Source: Micromonospora sp. U21
Lineage (GTDB): Bacteria; Actinomycetota; Actinomycetes; Mycobacteriales; Micromonosporaceae
Assembly: GCF_018070045.1 (NCBI RefSeq)
Contig: NZ_JAGPYK010000022.1
Coordinates: forward strand, 1 to 64,000
Length of the DNA: 64,000 nt
Reading direction: 5' to 3'
Part shown: piece after piece, positions 41,967 through 49,820 of the stretch
Numbering within the stretch: the stretch's first letter is position 1
How the letters are laid out: every line of letters starts with the position of its first letter
Notes under the pieces: generated by a model
What the model saw: the letters and a program-made list of their open reading frames with translations, nothing else
Database searches by the model: none
Told to the model about the DNA's origin: nothing
Made by a program: the position numbers and the translations under genes

Positions 41967-43181
41967 ATGGCTGTCAGAACCAAGACGCGACCAGGCACCA
42001 CGGAAATCCGGCCGTTCACGGTGGATATCCCCGAGGCGGACCTCGATGACCTGCGGAGGCGCATTGCGGCCACGCGCTGGCCCGAGAAGGAAACCGTGCC
42101 GGACCAGTCGCAGGGCGTGCAGCTTGCGACGATGCAGACGCTCGCGCGTTACTGGGAGAAGGAGTACGACTGGCGCAAGGTCGAGGCGAGGCTGAACGCC
42201 CTACCGCAGTTCATGACCACCATCGACGGTCTCGACATCCATTTCATCCACGTCCGCTCGAAGCATGAGGACGCCCTGCCGCTCATCGTCACGCACAAGT
42301 GGCCCGGCTCGGTGATCGAGCAGCTGAAGATCATCGACCCGCTCACCAATCCCACGGCACATGGCGCGAGTGCCTCCGATGCCTTCCATCTGGTGATCCC
42401 GTCGATGCCCGGGTACGGCTTCTCGGGCAAGCCGAGCATGCCCGGCTGGGACCCGCAACACATCGCAACCGCCTGGATGGAGTTGATGAAGCGCCTCGGC
42501 TACACGCGGTACGTGGCGCAGGGTGGCGCGCTCATCACGGATCTGATGGGTCTGCAGGCGCCTCCGGAGCTGATCGGCATTCACACCAACATGCCGGGCG
42601 TGTATCCACCCGAGATCGACGCGCTGCTCCAGTCCGGTATCACCGGCGCGAACAGCCCGCTCGACTCGCTCCCATCCAATCTCTCCGACGATGAAAAGCG
42701 CGCGTGTGAGCAGGCGGACTTCTTCTGGAAGCATTCCGGTTACGCCCTCGAGATGGGGCGCGCTCAGACGCTGACCGGATTGGCGGATCCGCCCGTCGCC
42801 CTGGCGACCTACATGCTCGACCACGATGTGGCCAGCCTGAAGCTCATCTCCGAGTCCGTCGCCGGTCAGCCCCGCGGCATCACGCCGGAGGACCTCCTCG
42901 ACAACAGCACGCTCTACTGGCTGACGAACACCGGGGTGTCCTCGGCCCGCCTGTACGCGGAGAACCAACTCTCCTTCTTCGCGGCCAAGGGAGTTTCCAT
43001 CCCGGTTGCCGTGAGCGTGTTCCCTGACGAGCTCTACGAGGCTCCGAAGAGTTGGGCGGAGCAGGCGTATCCCAACCTCATCCACTACAACAAGCTCGAC
43101 AAGGGAGGGCACTTCGCGGCCTGGGAACAGCCGAAGATCTTCTCCGAAGAGCTCCGGACCGCCTTCCGGTCGCTTCGCTAG
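41967..43181 (+). CDS. Epoxide-hydrolase-family protein lacking the catalytic Asp motif
   Basis: The 404-residue protein has the epoxide hydrolase N-terminal domain (IRPFTVDIPEADLDDLRRRI, RWPEKE, YWEKEYDWRKVEARLNALPQ) and the alpha/beta core. The catalytic His region DKGGHFAAWEQP is intact. The nucleophile loop, normally GGDWG, reads GGALITDLMG at residues 186-195: exactly Asp-Trp-Gly is missing against the usual GGDWGxxxTDLMG. The oxyanion motif HGWPGS is HKWPGS. It therefore should not form the ester intermediate and is likely inactive as an epoxide hydrolase. Codon use differs from neighbours, suggesting transfer. It abuts the thioredoxin-like gene. Confidence 0.88.
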   Translation: MAVRTKTRPGTTEIRPFTVDIPEADLDDLRRRIAATRWPEKETVPDQSQGVQLATMQTLARYWEKEYDWRKVEARLNALPQFMTTIDGLDIHFIHVRSKHEDALPLIVTHKWPGSVIEQLKIIDPLTNPTAHGASASDAFHLVIPSMPGYGFSGKPSMPGWDPQHIATAWMELMKRLGYTRYVAQGGALITDLMGLQAPPELIGIHTNMPGVYPPEIDALLQSGITGANSPLDSLPSNLSDDEKRACEQADFFWKHSGYALEMGRAQTLTGLADPPVALATYMLDHDVASLKLISESVAGQPRGITPEDLLDNSTLYWLTNTGVSSARLYAENQLSFFAAKGVSIPVAVSVFPDELYEAPKSWAEQAYPNLIHYNKLDKGGHFAAWEQPKIFSEELRTAFRSLR

Positions 43182-44135
43182 ATGAGCGTGTCCGGCCGTC
43201 CGCACCTGCCCTCGTTCAGCGGGGCGACCGAGTGGCTCAACTCCGAGCCACTCGGTCACGCCGAGCTGAGCGGCCGCGTCGTCGTCGTGAACTTCTGGAC
43301 GCTGACCTGCATCAACTGGCTGCGCCAGGAGCCGTACGTCCGTGCGTGGTCGCAGGCATACCGGGACGACGGGCTGGTCGTCATCGGAGTCCACACGCCG
43401 GAGTTCTCGTTCGAGCATGAGACCGGCTGGGTGCGACAGGCGATCACGGCGCGCGGGATCGACTACCCGGTCGCGGTCGACAACGACTACGGGGTCTGGA
43501 GCGCTTTCGACAACCACTACTGGCCGGCGCTCTACTTCGTCGACACGGACGGCGTCATCAGCGACAGCCACTTCGGCGAGGGACGCTACGAGCAGTCCGA
43601 GCGCGTCATCCAGCAGCTGCTCGGCATCGAGCGCGACCTCGTCCCCGTCGAAGGGCGCGGGGTGGAGGCGGCGGCCGACCGGGCCCACCTGCGTACGCCC
43701 GAGACGTACCTCGGTTTCGAGCGCGGCGAACACTTCGCGTCGCCGAACGGCGCCGTGCTGGACGAACGCCGCGCCTACGAGGTCCCCGGGAGCCTGGCCC
43801 TCAACCAGTGGGCCCTCGCGGGGGAGTGGACGGTCGGCCCCGAGAACGTCGTGCTCGGCCAGGCCGGCGGGCGCATCGCCTTCCGGTTCCACGCACGGGA
43901 CGCGCATCTCGTGCTGTCTCCCGGAGCGCGCGAGTCGATCCCGTTCCGGGTGCTCCTCGACGGCGAACCTCCGGGCCCGTCACACGGCGTCGACGTCGAC
44001 GTCGACGGCAACGGACTGCTCCGGGAAGGTCGCCTCCACCAGCTCGTACGCCAGCATGACGCGGTCCGCGAACGGACCCTGGAGCTCTCGTTCGGCGAGC
44101 CCGGCGCCGAGGCGTACGCCTTCACGTTCGGGTAG
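43182..44135 (+). CDS. Thioredoxin-fold protein (DipZ C-terminal-like) with CxxW site
   Basis: The 317-residue protein has a TlpA/redoxin-like domain (residues about 10-160) with VVVVNFWTLTCINWLRQEPY, then a beta-rich C-terminal domain of the kind found in DipZ/CcdA-type proteins (ETYLGFERGEHFAS and following). The active site is CINW, so only the first Cys (43) remains. It cannot work as a two-Cys disulfide reductase but could act by a one-Cys route. No signal peptide is seen. The ATG follows the epoxide hydrolase stop directly, so they form an operon. Confidence 0.88.
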   Translation: MSVSGRPHLPSFSGATEWLNSEPLGHAELSGRVVVVNFWTLTCINWLRQEPYVRAWSQAYRDDGLVVIGVHTPEFSFEHETGWVRQAITARGIDYPVAVDNDYGVWSAFDNHYWPALYFVDTDGVISDSHFGEGRYEQSERVIQQLLGIERDLVPVEGRGVEAAADRAHLRTPETYLGFERGEHFASPNGAVLDERRAYEVPGSLALNQWALAGEWTVGPENVVLGQAGGRIAFRFHARDAHLVLSPGARESIPFRVLLDGEPPGPSHGVDVDVDGNGLLREGRLHQLVRQHDAVRERTLELSFGEPGAEAYAFTFG

Positions 44136-44181
44136 CACCGGCCACCTCTGCACCTGGCGACCCGCGATAGCATCGGCTGCT

Positions 44182-44754
44182 GTGACGGCACCCGAGATCA
44201 CCATCGCCACTCCAGCGGACCGTGGCCAGGTGATCGGCTCGCTGGTCGCCGCGTTCACCAAGGACCCCGTCCTGCGGTACCTGTTCCCTGACGAGGCGAC
44301 CTACCCGCGGTACACCGCCGCCTTCTTCGGGCACCTCTTCGACAAGCGGGTGCACAAGGAGACGATCTGGATGGTCGGGCAGGGCGCCTCGGTCGCCATC
44401 TGGGAGCCCCCGGCAACCGAACCCGGGTCGTACGAAGACATGCTTGCCGGGCAGCTCCCCGCCGACGTCCTGGCCCGCGTCCACGCCTATGACGAGGCGG
44501 TGCACGACGCTCTGCCGGATTCTCCGTTCTGGTACCTCGGCGTCCTGGGCACCCACCCCGACAGCGCCGGTCGTCGTTGGGGCCGCGCCGTGATGGGGGC
44601 CGGACTGCGCCGCGCCGCCGTGGACGGCCTGCCGGCGGTCCTGGAGACCAGCAACCCCGGCAACGTCGAGCTGTACCGCCGCGCCGGCTGGGAGGTGGTC
44701 CGCTCCGTGCCGGACCCCCTGCCCACCTGGATCATGCAACAGTCGATCCGCTGA
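44182..44754 (+). CDS. GNAT-family N-acetyltransferase
   Basis: The 190-residue protein has a GNAT core: WYLGVLGTHPDSAGRRWGRA with the acetyl-CoA loop (a slightly altered R/Q-x-x-G-x-G/A), GLPAVLETSNPGNVELYRRA (motif B) and a C-terminal strand. Members of this group acetylate small amines or antibiotics. It starts at GTG 44182, 46 nt after the thioredoxin-like gene on the same strand, and may share its transcript. Codon use is that of the host chromosome. Confidence 0.87.
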   Translation: MTAPEITIATPADRGQVIGSLVAAFTKDPVLRYLFPDEATYPRYTAAFFGHLFDKRVHKETIWMVGQGASVAIWEPPATEPGSYEDMLAGQLPADVLARVHAYDEAVHDALPDSPFWYLGVLGTHPDSAGRRWGRAVMGAGLRRAAVDGLPAVLETSNPGNVELYRRAGWEVVRSVPDPLPTWIMQQSIR

Positions 44755-44798
44755 CCCCGGCGATTCCGCGTCTGTCCGGTGATCGGCGGGCCCAGCGC

Positions 44799-45440
44799 CT
44801 ATTCGCCTGTGCGGACCGCCCCGTCCGGCGGTTCGACCACCACTGCTCCTGACGAGGCGAAGATGCGCGCGTAGATCTCGTCGATGACGTCGTTCTTCGC
44901 CAGGCTGTAGTCGCTGGGCCGCTGCGCGGTGTCCCGCGCGAGGCGGCGTTTGGTCGTGGCGTACCGCTCCCGGTCGTCCGGATGCGACCGCAGCCAGTCG
45001 CGGAAGAGCCGGTGCCGGACGGGTTCGGGCGCATTCTGCGGCCAGACGTGCAGGTTGACGTCCTCCCCGGGACTGACGAGCATCCGGTGCCCGTGCCACC
45101 ACGGCTCCCGGAGGACGAGTCGGTACCCGAGCCTCTCCAGGGCAGGCAGGTAACGAGACTCGTCGGTCGTGTCCTCGATGAGGAGGTCGATGTCGATGAT
45201 GGGCTTGGCCGCCAGCCCCGGCACCGACGTGGACCCGACGTGTTCCACACCGATGACCAGGCCACCCAGCGCGTCGGTGAGCACCGAGTGGGCGGCACAG
45301 AACCGATTCACCCAGGCCGGGTCGTAGTCCTCGATGACGACCGACTGCCATGTCCGTGGTGGCTCGCCGACCAGGCCGGCGCCCACCTGCTCGGGGCTGC
45401 CGTGGAAGCGTTGCACGACGTCCTGCGGATACTCGGCCAC
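44799..45440 (-). CDS. GrpB-family nucleotidyltransferase-like protein
   Basis: The 213-residue protein has the GrpB/UPF0157 signature GSTSVPGLAAKPIIDIDLLI, which is the nucleotidyltransferase GS-x-D-x-D site, plus VNLHVWPQNAPEPVRHRL. Function is not established; the family is found alone or fused to dephospho-CoA kinase CoaE in actinobacteria. The GTG at 45440 has a GGAGG site; a longer frame upstream is less likely. It is divergent from the AraC gene. Confidence 0.9.
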   Translation of the reverse strand: MAEYPQDVVQRFHGSPEQVGAGLVGEPPRTWQSVVIEDYDPAWVNRFCAAHSVLTDALGGLVIGVEHVGSTSVPGLAAKPIIDIDLLIEDTTDESRYLPALERLGYRLVLREPWWHGHRMLVSPGEDVNLHVWPQNAPEPVRHRLFRDWLRSHPDDRERYATTKRRLARDTAQRPSDYSLAKNDVIDEIYARIFASSGAVVVEPPDGAVRTGE

Positions 45441-45609
45441 GTCAACCTCCGGAAGAATCAAAGTCCGCCAGGGTACGACACCGGAGATCGCCGCGGTCGC
45501 GGCCGGCGATCCGGGGGTCAGCGCCACCCGACCGTTGCGGGCACCGGATGTCGGGTGCGGCACCTGCCCCGCCGCCTAGCGTCAGTGCTCGAAAGGGAAG
45601 GAGGCCCGG

Positions 45610-46482
45610 GTGCTGGAGCGGCTCAACGAGGCCATGGCGCACATCGAACGGCACCTCGACCAGCGGATCGAGGTGACCGAGCTGGCGCGGATCGCGGTGA
45701 CGTCGGAGTACCACTTCCGGCGACTGTTCTCCGCGTTGGCCGGCATCCCGCTGTCCGAGTACATCCGGCGGCGGCGGCTCACCGTCGCCGGCGCGGACGT
45801 GCTGGCGGGGGAGCGGACGTTGCTCGACATCGCGGTGCGCCACGGCTACGGCTCCGCCGAGGCGTTCGCCCGTGCGTTCCACGCCGTGCACGGCGTGACG
45901 CCCGGCGAGGCCCGGCGTACGGGGGCGGCGCTGCGCGCCCAGCCCCGGATGTCCTTCCGTCTCACCGTCGAAGGGAGCGGCAGCATGGAGTATCGGATCG
46001 TCGGCAAGGACGCGTTCACCCTGGTGGGACGCAGGGCCCGGGTCCCGCTGGTGCACGAGGGGATGAACCCGGCGATCGTCGCGTTCATCAAGGGCATCGA
46101 CCGGGAGACGGTCGGGCGGATCGAGGCGCTCTCCGATCAGGAGCCGACCGGGATCGTCAACGTCAGCGACAACCTCGCCGGCAGTCGGGCGGAGGGCACC
46201 GAGCTGGACTACTGGCACGGGGTGGTCACCGGCGCCGCACCGCCGGACGACCTGGACGCGTTGCCGGTTTCGGCCGGGACGTGGGCGGTCTTCACCACCT
46301 CCGGCGCGTTCCCCCAGGCCGTGCAGTACCTGTGGCGGGACGTCTTCACCCAGTGGTTCCCGTCCAATCCGTACCGCAGCCGGCCCGGCCCGGAGATCTC
46401 CCGGGTGCGGGTGTCGCCGGACGGCGGCCAGGCGGACGCGGAACTGTGGATCCCGGTCGAACGGATCCCCACCCCTATGTAG
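45610..46482 (+). CDS. AraC-family regulator with GyrI-like effector domain
   Basis: The 290-residue protein has the AraC double HTH at its N-terminus (ELARIAVTSEYHFRRLFSAL and IAVRHGYGSAEAFARAFHAV) and a GyrI-like small-molecule domain from residue about 118 to the end (MEYRIVGKDAFTLVGRRARV, WIPVERI). Rob and SoxS-like/BmrR-like sensors use this domain to detect drugs or lipids. The start is GTG 45610. It precedes a PadR gene by 20 nt. Confidence 0.92.
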   Translation: MLERLNEAMAHIERHLDQRIEVTELARIAVTSEYHFRRLFSALAGIPLSEYIRRRRLTVAGADVLAGERTLLDIAVRHGYGSAEAFARAFHAVHGVTPGEARRTGAALRAQPRMSFRLTVEGSGSMEYRIVGKDAFTLVGRRARVPLVHEGMNPAIVAFIKGIDRETVGRIEALSDQEPTGIVNVSDNLAGSRAEGTELDYWHGVVTGAAPPDDLDALPVSAGTWAVFTTSGAFPQAVQYLWRDVFTQWFPSNPYRSRPGPEISRVRVSPDGGQADAELWIPVERIPTPM

Positions 46483-46502
46483 ATATCCGATACAGTGGTC
46501 GG

Positions 46503-46835
46503 ATGCGGATCACCATTCCGGTCGCGAAGGTGCTGGCGGCACTGCTCGCGGAGCCGGGCGTGGAGCGGTACGGGCTGGACCTGATGCGGATGACCGGCCT
46601 GCCGAGCGGCACCCTCTATCCGGTGCTGCACCGGCTGCGGGCGGCCGGCTGGCTGGCCGCCGACTGGGAGGCGATCGACCCCGTCGCGGCCGGCCGGCCC
46701 GCCCGCCGCTACTACCGGCTCACCGCGCAAGGGGTGGCGGAGGCCCGTCGGGCGCTCGCCGACCTGCGGGCCGTCATCCCCGAGGGTCGTCCCTCCTGGG
46801 GCGCCGGCGGAGCCACCGGAGCACCGGCGTGGTGA
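46503..46835 (+). CDS. PadR-family transcriptional regulator
   Basis: The 110-residue protein has the PadR winged helix: KVLAALLAEPGVERYGLDLM, GLPSGTLYPVLHRLRAAGWL and RRYYRLTAQGVAEARRAL. It lacks the C-terminal dimer helix of the long form and ends with a short Gly/Pro tail. A/T-rich sequence with GATATC and GATAC just upstream could be its operator. The stop overlaps the next start (GTGA), so it is coupled to the membrane protein, which it probably controls. Confidence 0.92.
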   Translation: MRITIPVAKVLAALLAEPGVERYGLDLMRMTGLPSGTLYPVLHRLRAAGWLAADWEAIDPVAAGRPARRYYRLTAQGVAEARRALADLRAVIPEGRPSWGAGGATGAPAW

Positions 46836-47827
46836 CCCGCCGGGCCGCCGAGTTGCTGCTGGAGATGGCCGCGCGCCGCTGGCCGGCCGACGTCCGTGAC
46901 GACCTGCGCCGCGAGTGGGCCGCCGAGCTGCACGTGCTCGCCGAGAGTGGCCGCCGGACGAAGATGGTCGGCTTCGCGGTGAGCCTCGCCGTCAGCCGGG
47001 CCGGCGCCCCGCTCGTCGACCGCACGATGATTCACGGTCGGGCCCGCCGCACCGCGGCCGCGTTGCTGCTGTCTCCGATCGCCTGCGTCGGGATCGTGGT
47101 CGTCAGTGCGTACGCCCTGCACCCGATCCAGGTCTGGCTGATGGGAGTGAGCTGGTCGGACCGGGCGCAGAAGCCGATCTGGACGGCGCTCACCGTCGGG
47201 TTGGCGGTGCTGCTGGCGGTGTTCGCCGGGCGCTGGGCCCGGCACACCGCACTCGACGGCCCGCTGCGCATCGCGCTCGGCGTGGTGCTCCCCATCGGCG
47301 CGACCGCGGTCGTGTTCGTGTCTGCCATCTCCCCGGACGACATGGCCACCCTCGTACCCGGGCTGTTGCTCTGGTTGGCCGGCCTGACGCTGGCCCTCTG
47401 GGCCGCGGCGAGCCTCGCCGCCCGGAATCGCCTCCGCGCAGCCTGGTGGGTGGGCGTCCTCGGCGCGCTCGCCGCCGCCGACCTCGCGGTGGTCCGCGCC
47501 GTTCTCGACGCCATCTCGGCGGGCAGTCGCGCTGGCCCGGTCAGCGGTGCGACGCCATTGGACAGCGCCGCCGACTGGGTCTCCGCGCCGCTGTGGCTCT
47601 TCGCCGCCTGGACGGACTGGAACATCGGCCTACCCCGGCCCACCATCCCATGGGAGATCTTCCACATCATCACCAACCACGTGCTGGCGGAACCCATGCT
47701 CTACCTGGCGTGCATGCCCTACGCGCTCGCGTACGCCATCCGGGCGGCCCGGTCGGCGCCCGCCGCGCCGGTCGCCCTCGCGCCAACTCCAACTCCAACT
47801 CCAACCCCGACCCCGTCGTCGGTCTGA
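46832..47827 (+). CDS. Multi-pass membrane protein coupled to PadR
   Basis: The 331-residue protein has a cytoplasmic N-terminal domain of about 65 residues (ELLLEMAARRWPADVRDDLR) like the permease-prefix domain seen beside PadR regulators, then about six to seven helices. It ends with a Pro-Thr repeat encoded by a CCAACT microsatellite at 47783-47806, so the tail length can change by slippage. No transport motif is seen. The GTG start overlaps the PadR stop. Confidence 0.8.
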   Translation: MTRRAAELLLEMAARRWPADVRDDLRREWAAELHVLAESGRRTKMVGFAVSLAVSRAGAPLVDRTMIHGRARRTAAALLLSPIACVGIVVVSAYALHPIQVWLMGVSWSDRAQKPIWTALTVGLAVLLAVFAGRWARHTALDGPLRIALGVVLPIGATAVVFVSAISPDDMATLVPGLLLWLAGLTLALWAAASLAARNRLRAAWWVGVLGALAAADLAVVRAVLDAISAGSRAGPVSGATPLDSAADWVSAPLWLFAAWTDWNIGLPRPTIPWEIFHIITNHVLAEPMLYLACMPYALAYAIRAARSAPAAPVALAPTPTPTPTPTPSSV

Positions 47828-47837
47828 TCCGCGCAGC

Positions 47838-48335
47838 TCAGCTGGGTACGTCGAACCACGTCGTGCGCGGCTCCAGGTAACCGGCCGACTGGTTCTCGCG
47901 CAGCGCGTAGGCGATGACCAGCAGGGCGTGCTTGTCCAACTCGGGCAGCCGGTCCAGCGGGAACCACCGGACGGCGAGCGACTCGTCGTCGTTGACCCGG
48001 GCGGTGCCGGCCACCAGCCGGCACAGGAAGCCCAGGTTGAGGTACTCGCAGCGGTCCCCGTTGGGGTAGGTGTGCGGGTGCGAGACGGCGCTGGACAGCC
48101 GTACCGGCACCACGTCCAGGCCCGTCTCCTCCCGCACCTCGCGGACCAGCGCGGTGGCCGGTTGCTCGCCCGGCTCGACGAACCCGCTGATCACCGACCA
48201 GCGCCCGTCGTCGGCGCGCTGACCGAGCAGCAGCTCACCGGCGTCGTTGCGGACCACCGCGCTGACGCTGGGCAACCACAGCAGCCCGTGGCCGACGTGC
48301 TTGCGCATCCGCAGGATGTAGTCCGGTACCGCCAT
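47838..48335 (-). CDS. Nudix hydrolase
   Basis: The 165-residue protein has the Nudix box GFVEPGEQPATALVREVREETGLD in parts GFVEPGEQPATAL and REVREETGLD, which binds Mg and cleaves a nucleoside diphosphate linked to another group. The stretch GRWSVISGFVEPGE is similar to NADH pyrophosphatase-like enzymes, but the SQPWPFPxS tail motif of NudC is absent, so the substrate is open. The ATG at 48335 is clear. It converges on the membrane-protein gene. Confidence 0.92.
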   Translation of the reverse strand: MAVPDYILRMRKHVGHGLLWLPSVSAVVRNDAGELLLGQRADDGRWSVISGFVEPGEQPATALVREVREETGLDVVPVRLSSAVSHPHTYPNGDRCEYLNLGFLCRLVAGTARVNDDESLAVRWFPLDRLPELDKHALLVIAYALRENQSAGYLEPRTTWFDVPS

Positions 48336-48560
48336 CGGGCGATCATAGGCCGCGACCCCACGGCCACCGCCGTCCCGCGACGCCGCGCCGGCGTCAGGCC
48401 GATCAGCTGACGGTACGGCGGAAGCCTCGCCCTACCCGCCTCACCTGCACTTCTTTCGGCGTTCAGGCCCGAGGCGCGGAAAGCGGCTCTACTGTGGAGA
48501 AGGTCGGCGACTTGTGCGATCCGGTGGCGGCCGGCTGGATCGCAGTGCACAGTGAATCCC

Positions 48561-48764
48561 ATGAGCGACAGCGGACGTGGTGGGCAGTTCTACTGGTGCA
48601 CCCGACACCACCGGGTCGAGACGGACGCCGACGTGTGCCCCGCGACGCATGTCCTCGGCCCTTACGACTCGGCGGCTGACGCGGAGAACGCCCTGCAACG
48701 GGTGCAGGAGCGGAACGAGGCGTGGGACGCCGAGGATGCCCGTTGGGCCGGGGAGGACAGGTAG
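48561..48764 (+). CDS. Small conserved hypothetical protein
   Basis: The 67-residue acidic protein begins MSDSGRGGQFYWCTRHHRVE and has a possible metal site (CTRHH with a later Cys in DADVCPATH). The second half is helical and rich in Glu, Asp and Trp (QERNEAWDAEDARW). Small proteins of this kind are conserved in actinobacteria without known role. The ATG at 48561 is preferred to the GTG three codons earlier. It precedes the histone-like gene on the same strand. Confidence 0.7.
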   Translation: MSDSGRGGQFYWCTRHHRVETDADVCPATHVLGPYDSAADAENALQRVQERNEAWDAEDARWAGEDR

Positions 48765-48846
48765 ACGGCGCGGGACGGCCCGCGCCGAGGTATTTCGTGC
48801 TCCGCGAGGACGCACGCGAGAGCACGTCCCCAAGGAGGGAACCACG

Positions 48847-49722
48847 ATGGCCGAAGCACAGCAGGCCACCACCCGCCCGGCCGCCCGGCGTACCACCGCG
48901 AAGAAGACCGCCGCGGCGGAGCGGAACACGGCAGCGAGCCGGACCACCCCGGTGCGCAAGTCCACCACGACCGCGGCGAAGGCGCCGGCCCGCAAGGCGG
49001 CCGGCGGGGCGGGGCGTGCCCCGGCCAAGAAGACCACCACGGCGGCCAAGGCTCCGGCGAAGAAGGCCGCCACCAAGACCTCCACCGCGGCCGGGAAGGC
49101 GCCAGCGAAGGCCTCGGTCGCCACCCGCAAGACGACCACCGCCGCGAAGCAGGCGCCGGCGGCGAGGAAGACCACCGCCACCGCGAGGAAGACCGCCGCG
49201 ACCGCGAAGAAGACCGCCGCCACCGCGAAGAAGACCGCGGCCGGTACGGCGAGGAAGACCGCGGGCACGGCGAAGAAGACGACCAGCGCCGCGAAGAAGA
49301 CCACCAGCGCCGCGAAGAAGACCACCGGCGCCGCGAAGAAGACCACCACGTCGGCGGCCAGGAAGACCACTGCCGCGGCGAAGGCGCCGGCGCGCAAGGC
49401 CGCGACCAAGGCGTCCATCGCGAAGAAGACGGCCGCCAAGAAGGCCCCGGCGAAGAAGGCGGCGAAGAAGACGGCGTCCACCGGCCCGAGCGGCGGCGCC
49501 CGCAAGGCCCCGGCGAAGAAGGCGCCGGCCGCGAAGTCGACCGCCACCTCGTTGACCACCACCCGCAAGGCGGCGGCGAAGAAGGCCCCGGCGACGAAGA
49601 CCGTGGCGGCCAAGGCTCCGGCCCGCAAGGTGACCGCCCGCAAGTCACCCGCACGTCCGGTCGCCGCCCGGGCCACCGCCCCGCGCGGCACCCGGACCAC
49701 CGCCCGGAAGGCGACCGGCTGA
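48847..49722 (+). CDS. Histone H1-like Lys/Ala-rich DNA-binding protein
   Basis: The 291-residue protein consists almost wholly of Lys, Ala, Thr, Pro and Arg in repeated AAKKT, RKTA, KAPAKKA and similar units. It has no folded domain, no HU core and almost no acidic residues, like the C-terminal tails of eukaryotic H1 and of mycobacterial/Streptomyces HupS. It should bind and compact DNA through charge. The DNA is repetitive (GCGAAGAAGACC units between about 49170 and 49350). The ATG follows AAGGAGG. Repeats make its length variable between strains. Confidence 0.9.
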   Translation: MAEAQQATTRPAARRTTAKKTAAAERNTAASRTTPVRKSTTTAAKAPARKAAGGAGRAPAKKTTTAAKAPAKKAATKTSTAAGKAPAKASVATRKTTTAAKQAPAARKTTATARKTAATAKKTAATAKKTAAGTARKTAGTAKKTTSAAKKTTSAAKKTTGAAKKTTTSAARKTTAAAKAPARKAATKASIAKKTAAKKAPAKKAAKKTASTGPSGGARKAPAKKAPAAKSTATSLTTTRKAAAKKAPATKTVAAKAPARKVTARKSPARPVAARATAPRGTRTTARKATG

Positions 49723-49820
49723 CCGTAGGTCGCCCCAACTCGGCACTTCCCGGCGCACCGATCGGGAATCTCGGCCGGTCACCGGAAGCGGATCACCGGC
49801 GGCGCTGTCAGGATTGACCC

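Noticed and set aside
42201..43907. 568-codon minus-strand ORF opposite the hydrolase/thioredoxin operon
   Set aside because: It spans two well-supported genes and has no recognisable domain.
48900..49720. Possible CRISPR-like array from repeated GCGAAGAAGACC units
   Set aside because: The repeats are in frame, have no regular unique spacers and encode a Lys/Ala-rich protein.
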